The position numbers and the translations under genes were made by a program. Below, piece after piece: positions 32,158-39,914 of a stretch of 64,000 nucleotides of DNA. The stretch lies in NCBI RefSeq assembly GCF_023022985.1, contig NZ_CP095461.1:744001-808000 (forward strand), given 5' to 3'. Each line of letters starts with the position of its first letter. The first letter of the stretch is position 1. The stretch is from Arthrobacter gengyunqii (GTDB taxonomy: Bacteria > Actinomycetota > Actinomycetes > Actinomycetales > Micrococcaceae). Below the pieces are notes generated by a model. The model was given only the letters and a program-made list of their open reading frames with translations, made no database searches and had not been told where the DNA came from.

Positions 32158-33360
32158 TCAGCGTCGGCTCAGGTCGTGCGCCGGCAGCGACCCCACCGAG
32201 GGCGGATCGGCCAGCAGCCCGGCAAACACCAGTTCGGCGGCGCCCACCAGCAGCAGATCGGTGCCCAGGGCGGCGCGGCGGATGGACACTTTGCTGCCCA
32301 GGCCGCCGATGGCGCCGGCGGCCACTCCGGACTCCAGTCGACCCGGAATAAAAGAGTCCAGGACGCCCAGGAAGCCGCCGAGCACGATGGTGCCCGGGTT
32401 AAAGATGTTCACGAAGTTGGCCAGGGCCTCCGCGAGCAGGTCCAGCTGCCGGTGGGTTTCGGCGATCAGCGCGGGGGAGTTGTCCTGCGTCATGGCGTCT
32501 TCGAGCTGGTCCTGATCAGCATGGTCCAGCCCCAAGATCGCCAACAGCCTGCCCAGGCTGACCTCCGTTTCCAGGCAGCCGCGGCGCCCGCAATGACAGG
32601 GGGTGCCTCCGGGCGTCACCACGGTGTGGCCGAGTTCCCCGGCGAAGCCCGCCGCTCCGCGGAGCGGAACCCCGCCCACTATCGCTCCGCCGCCGATGCC
32701 GCTGGCGCTGCCGTTGAGATAGACGACGTCGGATGCTCCCACCGCCGCGCCGAACAGGCTCTCGGCCAGGGAGCCGAGATTGGCATCATTTGCGGCGCGT
32801 GCGGGCAATCCCAGGCCCGCGCTGAGGGCGGCCGCGAGCGGCTCGTTGGACCACTGCAGGTGCGGGGCGAGCAGGACGGAACCGTCGGTGCTGTTGACCA
32901 GTCCAGGCACGGCTGCACCCACTCCGATTACCCGGGTCATGCCCGCCAGCTCGGTCTGCATGCCTTCGACCACTGCCTTGGAAATGTTGACGGTCTCCGT
33001 CACGGTAGGCAGGGACCCGGCGTCGTACCGGACCCTGCGGTGGACCTTGCCGCCCAGTCCCACCACGCCCACCGTGACCGCATCGACGTCGGGATGCACG
33101 GAAATGGCCGCAATGCGATTGTTCGCGTGAACCAGCGGACTGGGCCGGCCCACCCGTTTGAGGGCAGGCGGCTCCGTCTCATACGCGAGTCCCAGTTCGC
33201 CGAGTTCGGCCACGAGCGCGCCCACAGTGGAGCGGTTGAAACCGCAAAGGCGGGTCAGATCGGCACGGGAGAGCGGTCCGCGGCGGTGCAGGAGGGTTAG
33301 GACACGGGAGAGGTTCTGCGCGCGGATACTCTCCGTGCCGGAGGGGGTGCCGTTGTGCAT
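32158..33360 (-). CDS. xylR: ROK-family transcriptional repressor (XylR-like)
   Basis: A 400-residue regulator. The N-terminal winged helix is LLHRRGPLSRADLTRLCGFN followed by STVGALVAELGELGL. The ROK domain has a nucleotide/sugar pocket (GVGAAVPGLVN, ANDANLGSLAE), the ROK zinc motif CHCGRRGCLETE (three Cys plus an upstream His in GELGHTVV), and LGGFLGVLDSF. The start at 33360 is placed at the beginning of the HTH region; a longer in-frame extension lacks support. It is divergent from xylA-xylB and should repress them until xylose binds. Confidence 0.82.
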   Translation of the reverse strand: MHNGTPSGTESIRAQNLSRVLTLLHRRGPLSRADLTRLCGFNRSTVGALVAELGELGLAYETEPPALKRVGRPSPLVHANNRIAAISVHPDVDAVTVGVVGLGGKVHRRVRYDAGSLPTVTETVNISKAVVEGMQTELAGMTRVIGVGAAVPGLVNSTDGSVLLAPHLQWSNEPLAAALSAGLGLPARAANDANLGSLAESLFGAAVGASDVVYLNGSASGIGGGAIVGGVPLRGAAGFAGELGHTVVTPGGTPCHCGRRGCLETEVSLGRLLAILGLDHADQDQLEDAMTQDNSPALIAETHRQLDLLAEALANFVNIFNPGTIVLGGFLGVLDSFIPGRLESGVAAGAIGGLGSKVSIRRAALGTDLLLVGAAELVFAGLLADPPSVGSLPAHDLSRR

Positions 33361-33527
33361 GCTCTGCCGTTTCTGCCGGGAAGTTGTTTGCCTGCGTTGT
33401 TCCGGACCGCAAACCGGACCGTTTCTCAGCGTAACCCCATGTGGACGCGGATGTCCGGTTTTGTTGTGGGGAGACAGAAATATGGTGCAGGGAGGGTTGA
33501 CGGGCGCATCTATGGAAGCAGAAGGCA

Positions 33528-33573
33528 TTGACAGCGGAGCCCGGGAGCCATAAGTTGTTGTTCCCAACTAATA
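33528..33573 (+). promoter_or_regulatory. xylA promoter with overlapping inverted-repeat operator
   Basis: TTGACA (33528-33533) and TAAGTT (33551-33556) are separated by exactly 17 bases. The inverted repeat AGTTG (33553-33557) / CAACT (33565-33569) overlaps the -10 and start site, in the right place for the divergent ROK repressor. Confidence 0.7.
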
Positions 33574-33592
33574 TCGGCTTTTGGAGTGAATT

Positions 33593-34780
33593 GTGACAAC
33601 GACGCCCTCACCTTCCGACCGTTTTACCTTTGGCCTCTGGACAGTGGGCTGGACCGGCAATGACCCGTTCGGTGTTCCCACCCGCGTGGAGCTGGATCCG
33701 GTGGAGGCCGTCCACCGGCTCGCCGATCTGGGCGCGTACGGCATCACGTTCCACGACAATGACCTGATTCCGTTCAACGCCACGGCCTCCGAACGCGAGC
33801 AGATCCTCAAGAACTTCCGGGCAGCCCTGGCCGAAACCGGCCTCAAGGTTCCCATGGTCACCACCAACCTCTTCAGCCATCCGGTGTTCAAGGACGGCGG
33901 TTTCACCTCCAATGACCGCTCCATCCGCCGTTTCGCGCTGCGCAAGGTCATGGCCAACATGGACCTGGCCGCCGAAATGGGTGCTGAAACCTTCGTCATG
34001 TGGGGCGGGCGTGAAGGCTCCGAGTATGACGGCTCCAAGGACTTCGCCGCCGCCTACGACCGGATGAAGGAAGGCGTCGACACCGTCGCCGGCTACGTCA
34101 AGGAGAAGGGCTACAACCTCCGCCTGGCGCTGGAGCCCAAGCCCAACGAACCCCGCGGCGACATCTTCCTGCCCACCGTCGGACACGCCCTGGCGTTCAT
34201 CAACGAGCTGGAGCACGGCGACATAGTCGGCCTGAACCCGGAAACCGGCCACGAACAGATGGCCGGACTGAACTTCAACCACGGCATCGCCCAGGCGCTG
34301 TGGGCCGGCAAGCTCTTCCACATTGACCTCAACGGCCAGAAGTCCATCAAGTTCGACCAGGACCTGGTGTTCGGCCACGGCGACCTGACCAGCGCCTTCT
34401 TTACGGTGGACCTGCTCGAAAACGGCTTCCCCAACGGCGGCCCGCACTACGAGGGTCCCCGCCACTTCGATTACAAGCCCTCCCGCACCGAAGGCTATGA
34501 CGGCGTCTGGGAATCCGCGAAGGCCAACATGTCCATGTACCTGCTGCTCAAGGAACGCGCCCTGTCCTTCCGCGAAGACCCCGAGGTCCAGGAAGCACTG
34601 GCCACCTCCGGTGTGTTCGAGCTGGGCCAGCCCACGCTTGGCGCCGGGGAAAGCACCGCGGACCTTCTGGCGGACACCGCGTCCTTCGAAGATTTCGACG
34701 CCGACAAGGCCGCCGAACGCTCCTTCGGATTCGTCCGGTTGAACCAGCTCGCCCTGGAACACCTCATGGGCGCCCGCTAA
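33593..34780 (+). CDS. xylA: Xylose isomerase
   Basis: A 395-residue TIM-barrel enzyme converting D-xylose to D-xylulose (also glucose to fructose). Catalytic His54 and Asp57 are in [12 protein letters not shown]. Metal ligands lie in [25 protein letters not shown] and [16 protein letters not shown] (His, Asp and Glu positions conserved). The size is that of the actinobacterial class I enzyme. The GTG start follows GGAG by eight bases. It leads the xylAB operon, opposite the ROK repressor. Confidence 0.95.
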   Translation: MTTTPSPSDRFTFGLWTVGWTGNDPFGVPTRVELDPVEAVHRLADLGAYGITFHDNDLIPFNATASEREQILKNFRAALAETGLKVPMVTTNLFSHPVFKDGGFTSNDRSIRRFALRKVMANMDLAAEMGAETFVMWGGREGSEYDGSKDFAAAYDRMKEGVDTVAGYVKEKGYNLRLALEPKPNEPRGDIFLPTVGHALAFINELEHGDIVGLNPETGHEQMAGLNFNHGIAQALWAGKLFHIDLNGQKSIKFDQDLVFGHGDLTSAFFTVDLLENGFPNGGPHYEGPRHFDYKPSRTEGYDGVWESAKANMSMYLLLKERALSFREDPEVQEALATSGVFELGQPTLGAGESTADLLADTASFEDFDADKAAERSFGFVRLNQLALEHLMGAR

Positions 34781-34871
34781 AAGAGATGCCTTGCTGCCGC
34801 CGGGTCCGTCACAACGGGCCCGGCGTTGCAGCGTCGAACGAGTTCCGCCGAAAACGATGAAAGGTACCGCC

Positions 34872-36278
34872 ATGGCACTGGTCGCCGGAGTGGACAGCTC
34901 CACCCAATCCTGCAAAGTGGTGATCCGGGATTCCGCCACCGGCACCCTGGTCCGCTCCGGAACCGCGCGGCATGCCGAGGGCACCGAGATAGATCCCGAA
35001 AACTGGTGGCAGGCCCTGCAGGATGCGGTGCGGGCTGCCGGCGGGCTCGACGACGTCGAGGCCGTGGCGGTCTCCGGCCAGCAGCACGGCATGGTGTGCC
35101 TCGATGAGGACGGCGCGGTGGTCCGCCCGGCCCTGCTGTGGAATGACGTGCGCTCCGCGGCGGCGGCCGAAAAGATGGTCTCCGAGGCCGGGCCCGACGG
35201 CGCTGCCTACTGGGCGGGGGAAACCGGCACCGTGCCGGTGGCCTCCATTACCGCGGCCAAGCTGCGCTGGCTGGCGGAGAATGAACCGGAAAATGCTGCC
35301 TGCACTGCTGCGGTCTGCCTGCCGCACGACTGGTTGAGCTGGCGGCTGGCCGGCTACGGCCCGGGCAGCGGCCGCGCCGGACTCGAAGCGCTGCGCACCG
35401 ACCGCTCGGACGCGTCCGGGACCGGCTACTGGTCACCGGCCACCGGTGAATATCTTCCCGCCGTGCTGGAGCAAACCCTCGGTCATGTACCGCTGCTGCC
35501 GCGTGTTCTGGGGCCGCTGGAAGCGGACCAGCGGACGCCGTCGGGCGCTGTGATCGCGCCGGGCACCGGGGACAACGCCGGCGCCGCCCTGGGTGTGGGA
35601 GCCGGAGTGGGCGACGTCGTTGTGTCCGTGGGCACCTCCGGCACCGTGTTTGCGGTGACCGAGGATCCTTCCGCCGACGCCATCGGTCTGGTGGCCGGAT
35701 TTGCCGATGCCACCGGACACTTCCTGCCGCTAACCGCCACGCTTAATGCCTCACGGGTCCTGGACGCCACCGCAGCGCTGCTGTCCGTGGACCTTCCGGA
35801 ACTGACCCGGCTGGCGCTGGCAGCACCGGACGGTGCCGGCGGGCTGAGCCTGGTGCCCTACTTTGAAGGGGAACGAACCCCGAACCTTCCCGACGCCACG
35901 GGTTCGCTGCACGGGATAACCCTGGCGAACTTCACGCGGGAGAACCTGGCGCGCGCCGCCGTTGAAGGAATCGCCTGTTCCCTGGCAGATGGCTTGCAGG
36001 CGCTGCGCAATCTGGGCATTGAAGCCCGCCGCATCATCCTGGTGGGCGGAGGGGCCCGCTCCGAAGCGCTTCAGCACGCTGTTTCCGCAGTGTTCGGCCT
36101 TCCCGTGACCGTGCCCTCTCCGGGGGAGTATGTGGCCGACGGGGCCGCCCGGCAGGCGGCGGCCGTGCTCACCGGTGCATGGCCGGAGTGGACGGCCGCG
36201 AGCGAATCCGTGGTGAAGGCAGGCGCCGCGCCGGAGGTCCTGGCGCGCTACCGGCAGGCCGCAGCCACGGCAGGGTGA
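34872..36278 (+). CDS. xylB: Xylulokinase
   Basis: A 468-residue FGGY-family kinase that phosphorylates D-xylulose for the pentose phosphate pathway. It has the N-terminal phosphate loop [16 protein letters not shown], the substrate block [42 protein letters not shown] (about residues 232-260), and the C-terminal [21 protein letters not shown] nucleotide site. The start at 34872 has AAAGGT upstream; an in-frame ATG at 34857 is less well placed. It follows xylA by 91 bases and should share its promoter. Confidence 0.92.
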   Translation: MALVAGVDSSTQSCKVVIRDSATGTLVRSGTARHAEGTEIDPENWWQALQDAVRAAGGLDDVEAVAVSGQQHGMVCLDEDGAVVRPALLWNDVRSAAAAEKMVSEAGPDGAAYWAGETGTVPVASITAAKLRWLAENEPENAACTAAVCLPHDWLSWRLAGYGPGSGRAGLEALRTDRSDASGTGYWSPATGEYLPAVLEQTLGHVPLLPRVLGPLEADQRTPSGAVIAPGTGDNAGAALGVGAGVGDVVVSVGTSGTVFAVTEDPSADAIGLVAGFADATGHFLPLTATLNASRVLDATAALLSVDLPELTRLALAAPDGAGGLSLVPYFEGERTPNLPDATGSLHGITLANFTRENLARAAVEGIACSLADGLQALRNLGIEARRIILVGGGARSEALQHAVSAVFGLPVTVPSPGEYVADGAARQAAAVLTGAWPEWTAASESVVKAGAAPEVLARYRQAAATAG

Positions 36279-36326
36279 CGTCGCCCCCTGCTCCCTGCAT
36301 GAGGTGCGTCCGGTAGGTTGGGGCGC

Positions 36327-36731
36327 ATGAAGCTTTGGGGGCAGGCAGTACTAAGGGGCGGAATTCCGCTCGTCATCATGTCGGGAATCTCCGTCGCGCT
36401 TTACGCACAGGGAGAAGCGAAGGATGGTCGTGGCACGCTGTTTGCTGCCCTTGTTTTCGGGGTGGTGTTGGCCGCATCCGTCATTTACGACGTCGAGAGG
36501 TGGACGCTCGCCCGGCAAACGGTGGTTCACTTTGCCGTGATGATCGTAACCGTCCTGCCGCTGCTCTTTGTCAGCGGCTGGTTCCCCACCCGGACAGCCG
36601 TGGACTGCTTCGCGATTGTGGGGACCTTCCTGCTGGTGGGGCTAGTGCTGTGGACAGCCGCGTTTGTGGTGTTCGGTGTGCTGGTTCCCCGGTTCCAGGC
36701 GCGGTCCACGCGTGATCGGGTGCCTCACTAA
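36327..36731 (+). CDS. DUF3021-like small membrane protein
   Basis: A 134-residue protein with four membrane helices. The QTVVHFAVM segment and GWFP motif recall DUF3021 proteins, which in Firmicutes sit beside LytTR regulators; no such regulator is present here. TAGGTT (36314-36319) ends seven bases before the ATG, suggesting a leaderless transcript independent of xylAB. Confidence 0.5.
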   Translation: MKLWGQAVLRGGIPLVIMSGISVALYAQGEAKDGRGTLFAALVFGVVLAASVIYDVERWTLARQTVVHFAVMIVTVLPLLFVSGWFPTRTAVDCFAIVGTFLLVGLVLWTAAFVVFGVLVPRFQARSTRDRVPH

Positions 36732-36774
36732 CGACCCCTTCTAGGCCGACTTAAGCCGACTTTGTGAAATTTTG

Positions 36775-36820
36775 CGAATAATTCCGGAATCCTTGTAAAA
36801 GTTCTGGAATTACGTAATTA
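36775..36820. promoter_or_regulatory. AT-rich promoter/operator region of the regulator-hydrolase operon
   Basis: Two short perfect palindromes, ATTCCGGAAT (about 36781-36790) and AATTACGTAATT (about 36808-36819), stand 17 bases apart in an AT-rich block immediately before the regulator gene. Their position fits autoregulation. Confidence 0.45.
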
Positions 36821-36826
36821 TTGGGC

Positions 36827-37360
36827 ATGGCCGAAGAACAAGATGCCGGGCGGGAAGCACTCGAGGCCCGGGTGCAAGCGCTGGAGGCGCGGCTTGGCGC
36901 CCTCGAGCAGCAGGTTGAGTCGCGGCAGCAATCGCCGGACGCAGACCCAACAGACGTCTTCTGGGCACTCAACGGACTGCGGGACCGCTACCCCGATCCC
37001 GGCGCCGTCCTTTTCGCCGGCACCGCCAGCACTGCGGGCGGTGCGCGCTATGAGTATCAATACGGACTGGAAACGGGGCATCTGCTCGACGTCGACTGGA
37101 CCCAATTCGCCGACTCGCTGGCCTCACTGGGACATCCTGTCCGGCTGGCTGTCCTGCGGGCGGTCCTCGGCGGAACGGAAACCGTGGCCGGACTGGTGGA
37201 CGATCTGGGGCTGGGAACCTCAGGCCAGATGTACCACCACATCCACCAACTGACGGCCGCCGGCTGGCTGACACCGCACGCCCGGTCCCGCTATGCCATT
37301 CCCCCGGCACGGGTCATTCCGCTGCTGGCCATTCTCACCGCTGCTTCCGGAGGTAACTGA
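36827..37360 (+). CDS. ArsR-like winged-helix regulator with N-terminal coiled coil
   Basis: A 177-residue regulator. Residues 8-35 are a heptad-like coiled coil (LEARVQALEARLGALEQQV). The C-terminal half (about 95-165) is an ArsR-type winged helix (LASLGHPVRLAVLRAVL, GTSGQMYHHIHQLTAAGWL) with no metal-binding cysteines. It is the first gene of a three-gene operon with a serine hydrolase and a membrane protein, and probably controls them. The upstream 60 bases are very AT-rich and contain ATTCCGGAAT and AATTACGTAATT palindromes, likely its operators. No ribosome-binding site is visible. Confidence 0.72.
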   Translation: MAEEQDAGREALEARVQALEARLGALEQQVESRQQSPDADPTDVFWALNGLRDRYPDPGAVLFAGTASTAGGARYEYQYGLETGHLLDVDWTQFADSLASLGHPVRLAVLRAVLGGTETVAGLVDDLGLGTSGQMYHHIHQLTAAGWLTPHARSRYAIPPARVIPLLAILTAASGGN

Positions 37361-37361
37361 A

Positions 37362-38450
37362 ATGGGAACTCAACGACGAAAGATCCTGGGGATCCTGACG
37401 GCGGCCGCGGTCCTGGCCTGCGGGCTCCTGGCCGCACCCTGGGCGCCGCGGTTGTCTTCGGACATTTCCGGGGACAGGGCCTTGGCCGAAGCCGTCCGGC
37501 CCCTGCTGCAGAAACCTGCCGACCAGGTCAGTGTGGTCTATCTTGAGGACGGCACTGCCAAGTTCGCCGGATTCGGCGCCGACGAACACACCGAGTTCGA
37601 GATTGGCTCGGTGTCCAAGACCTTCACGGCTGCTCTCTTGGCGGACGCCGTGGAGCGCGGTGAGTTGACCCTGGAAACGACCGTCGCGGACATCCTGGGA
37701 CCGGAGCTGGCCGACCCCGACGCCGAAATCGGCACAGTCACCCTTGCGGAGCTGGCGAGCCACCGCTCCGGACTTCCCCGTCTGTCTACGGATCCCGCGT
37801 CTCTGGTGTTCAGTTTTTTGGGGCCGGTTTTGCACCGTGACCCGTATCCGGCCTCACCGGCTGCGGTTCTTGACCATGCCCAGTCAGCCTCGGTGGGCGG
37901 CCGGGGCCGCGTGAGCTATTCCAATTTCGGCTACGCCTTTCTGGGACAGCTCCTCGCCAAGGCAGCAGGCATGAGTTACGCCGATCTGCTGCAGCAGCGC
38001 ATCTTGGATCCGCTGGATATGGAGGACACCTACGCACCGGTGACCGCGGACAACCTGCGTCCAGGCGCTCCGACCGGCCGCAGTGCAGGCGGACAGAGGC
38101 AGGCGGCCTGGACCGCCAACGGCACCGCTCCCGCGGGCGGAATCCGCTCCACACCCGCGGACATGGCGCGGTACATCCAGGCGCTGCTGGCAGGCGCCGC
38201 ACCGGGCTCGAAGGCGCTGGATCCGCAGTGGGACAGCGACGGTGACGGCGAACAGGTGGGCCTGGCCTGGTTCACCCAGGTCTCATCCGAGACACCGGAC
38301 CGGGCCGTGACGTGGCACAACGGCATGACCGGAGGGTTCGCTTCCATGGCCGCGCTGGACCGCGACGCCGGACGGGCGGTGCTTACCTTCTCGAATGTGG
38401 CAACAGGTCAGGAAGAAGCTGCCCTGACGCTGCTGAAGGAGGGCATCTGA
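37362..38450 (+). CDS. Serine hydrolase, class C beta-lactamase/penicillin-binding fold
   Basis: A 362-residue exported or membrane-anchored protein with an N-terminal hydrophobic signal segment (residues 9-27). Active-site motifs are S83-V-S-K86 (EIGSVSKTFTA), Y186-S-N188 (VSYSNFGYAF), and HNG near residue 319 in place of KTG. Such proteins act as D-Ala-D-Ala peptidases, esterases or, rarely, beta-lactamases. GGAGGT precedes the ATG. It is coupled to the next gene by one base (TGATG). Confidence 0.8.
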   Translation: MGTQRRKILGILTAAAVLACGLLAAPWAPRLSSDISGDRALAEAVRPLLQKPADQVSVVYLEDGTAKFAGFGADEHTEFEIGSVSKTFTAALLADAVERGELTLETTVADILGPELADPDAEIGTVTLAELASHRSGLPRLSTDPASLVFSFLGPVLHRDPYPASPAAVLDHAQSASVGGRGRVSYSNFGYAFLGQLLAKAAGMSYADLLQQRILDPLDMEDTYAPVTADNLRPGAPTGRSAGGQRQAAWTANGTAPAGGIRSTPADMARYIQALLAGAAPGSKALDPQWDSDGDGEQVGLAWFTQVSSETPDRAVTWHNGMTGGFASMAALDRDAGRAVLTFSNVATGQEEAALTLLKEGI

Positions 38451-38929
38451 TGCCTATTTCACTCATCTCATGGCTCCTCGCCGGAGTCCTTGCCGTGACC
38501 TGCCTTGCCGTGGCACGTTCGGCATGGAATCTGGGTGAGCGGGCACCCGGCATCAGCCGGATGGCACTCTTGTCCGGTCTGCTGGACGCAGCCGCCACCG
38601 CGGCGTTATTCCGGCTGGCCCTGCCCTGGAGCGCCGGAACCACGCTGCTGTGGGTGCTGGCCATGGCGGCTCTGGCAGCGGCGGTTGCCGGAGCGGTCAT
38701 CCGCTGGCCGGTGCTGCCGTCGCATGCCGGGCTGCTGGACTTCGAGGAATCCGAACCCGGCACCACGGAATCCGGCAGCCCCGAACCCGGCAGCGGAGGC
38801 ACGCTCCGGACCAAGCCGTCGCGAAAGGCGAAGAAGAAGTCCACAAAGAAGGAACCAGGACGGACGGCAGTGGCAGTGCGCGCGGGCGTGCTGGCCGCCG
38901 TCGTCGTTCTCTCCTTTGCCGTGGGGTAG
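38450..38929 (+). CDS. Hypothetical membrane protein with basic linker
   Basis: Not recognised. The 159-residue protein has helices at about 4-22, 38-58, 64-86 and 137-158; the last two are separated by an acidic then Lys/Arg-rich linker (TKPSRKAKKKSTKKEPGRT). It overlaps the serine hydrolase stop by one base, so the two are translated together and may interact in the membrane. Confidence 0.55.
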   Translation: MPISLISWLLAGVLAVTCLAVARSAWNLGERAPGISRMALLSGLLDAAATAALFRLALPWSAGTTLLWVLAMAALAAAVAGAVIRWPVLPSHAGLLDFEESEPGTTESGSPEPGSGGTLRTKPSRKAKKKSTKKEPGRTAVAVRAGVLAAVVVLSFAVG

Positions 38930-38933
38930 GCAG

Positions 38934-39905
38934 TTAGCCGGCGGCGGTCATCTCGCGCAGGAAGCGGACGGCGGCGAGGTCGTCCTCGGGACCGCCGCCC
39001 TCGTGCCCGTTGAACGGCCACGCCGTGATCTGCTTGGGTCCGGCGTAGGCGTTGTACGCGGCATACACGGTGGACGGGGGAGTGATGGCATCCATAAGGC
39101 CGGCCCTGAACAGAGCCGGAACCGTGGCCTGGGCGGCGAAGTTCACGCCGTCGAAATAGCGCAGTGTCTGCTGCGCACGCTCGGCTTCGGTACGGTGGAC
39201 GGCGAGGAAATCGCACACTTCGCGGTAGGGATACGCATCGGTGATCTGCAGGGCGCGCGGAATGTCGGACAGGAACGGCACCCGCAGCACGGCACCCCGC
39301 AGGTCCGGGCAGAGTCCGGCAACAGCCAGGGCGACGCCGCCGCCCTGGCTGATCCCGGTCACCGCCACCCGGTCCGGGTCCACCACGGTCAGCTCGCGGG
39401 CGGCCTGAACCGCCCGCACGGCATCGGTGAACAGCCGGCGGTAATAATAGGTCTGCGGATCCAGGATGCCGCGGGTCATGACACCGGGGACCTGCGGTCC
39501 GCCGCTGCCGGCGCCGTCCGGCGTGGCACCCCGGCTCCAGGAAGCACCCTGGCCGCGCGTGTCCATCTGCAGGTGGGCAAATCCGGCGCCCGCCCACAAC
39601 AGGTTCTCGTGCGCTTCGCCGCGCCCGCCGCCGTAACCGACATACTCCACCACGCACGGCAGCGGTCCGGCGGCCCTGTGCGGCACCCGCAGCCAGGCCC
39701 GCACCGGTTCACCGTTCCAGCCGGCGAACTGCACGTCGTAAACATCGATCGCGTCCAGCACCGTGGGTTCGGCAGTGACCTGCAGATCCAGCGGATGCGA
39801 GCGCGCCTGTGCCAGGGTTTCGGACCAGAAGTCGGTGAAGTCCTCCGGCCGGGTCTGGCTGCTGGTGTATCGCGCGAGCTGGTCGGCGGGCAGATCGGTA
39901 TACAT
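38934..39905 (-). CDS. axe: Acetylxylan esterase / cephalosporin-C deacetylase family
   Basis: A 323-residue alpha/beta hydrolase of carbohydrate esterase family 7. The oxyanion-side block is YVGYGGGRG, the nucleophile is in GISQGGGVALAVAG (Ser about residue 189), the acid in AGLMDAITPPSTV and the base in NGHEGGG. CE7 enzymes remove acetyl groups from short acetylated xylooligosaccharides inside the cell, as suits the absence of a signal peptide. It is the last gene of the xylobiose operon, nine bases after the GH3 gene. Confidence 0.85.
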   Translation of the reverse strand: MYTDLPADQLARYTSSQTRPEDFTDFWSETLAQARSHPLDLQVTAEPTVLDAIDVYDVQFAGWNGEPVRAWLRVPHRAAGPLPCVVEYVGYGGGRGEAHENLLWAGAGFAHLQMDTRGQGASWSRGATPDGAGSGGPQVPGVMTRGILDPQTYYYRRLFTDAVRAVQAARELTVVDPDRVAVTGISQGGGVALAVAGLCPDLRGAVLRVPFLSDIPRALQITDAYPYREVCDFLAVHRTEAERAQQTLRYFDGVNFAAQATVPALFRAGLMDAITPPSTVYAAYNAYAGPKQITAWPFNGHEGGGPEDDLAAVRFLREMTAAG

Positions 39906-39914
39906 GCGGCAAGC

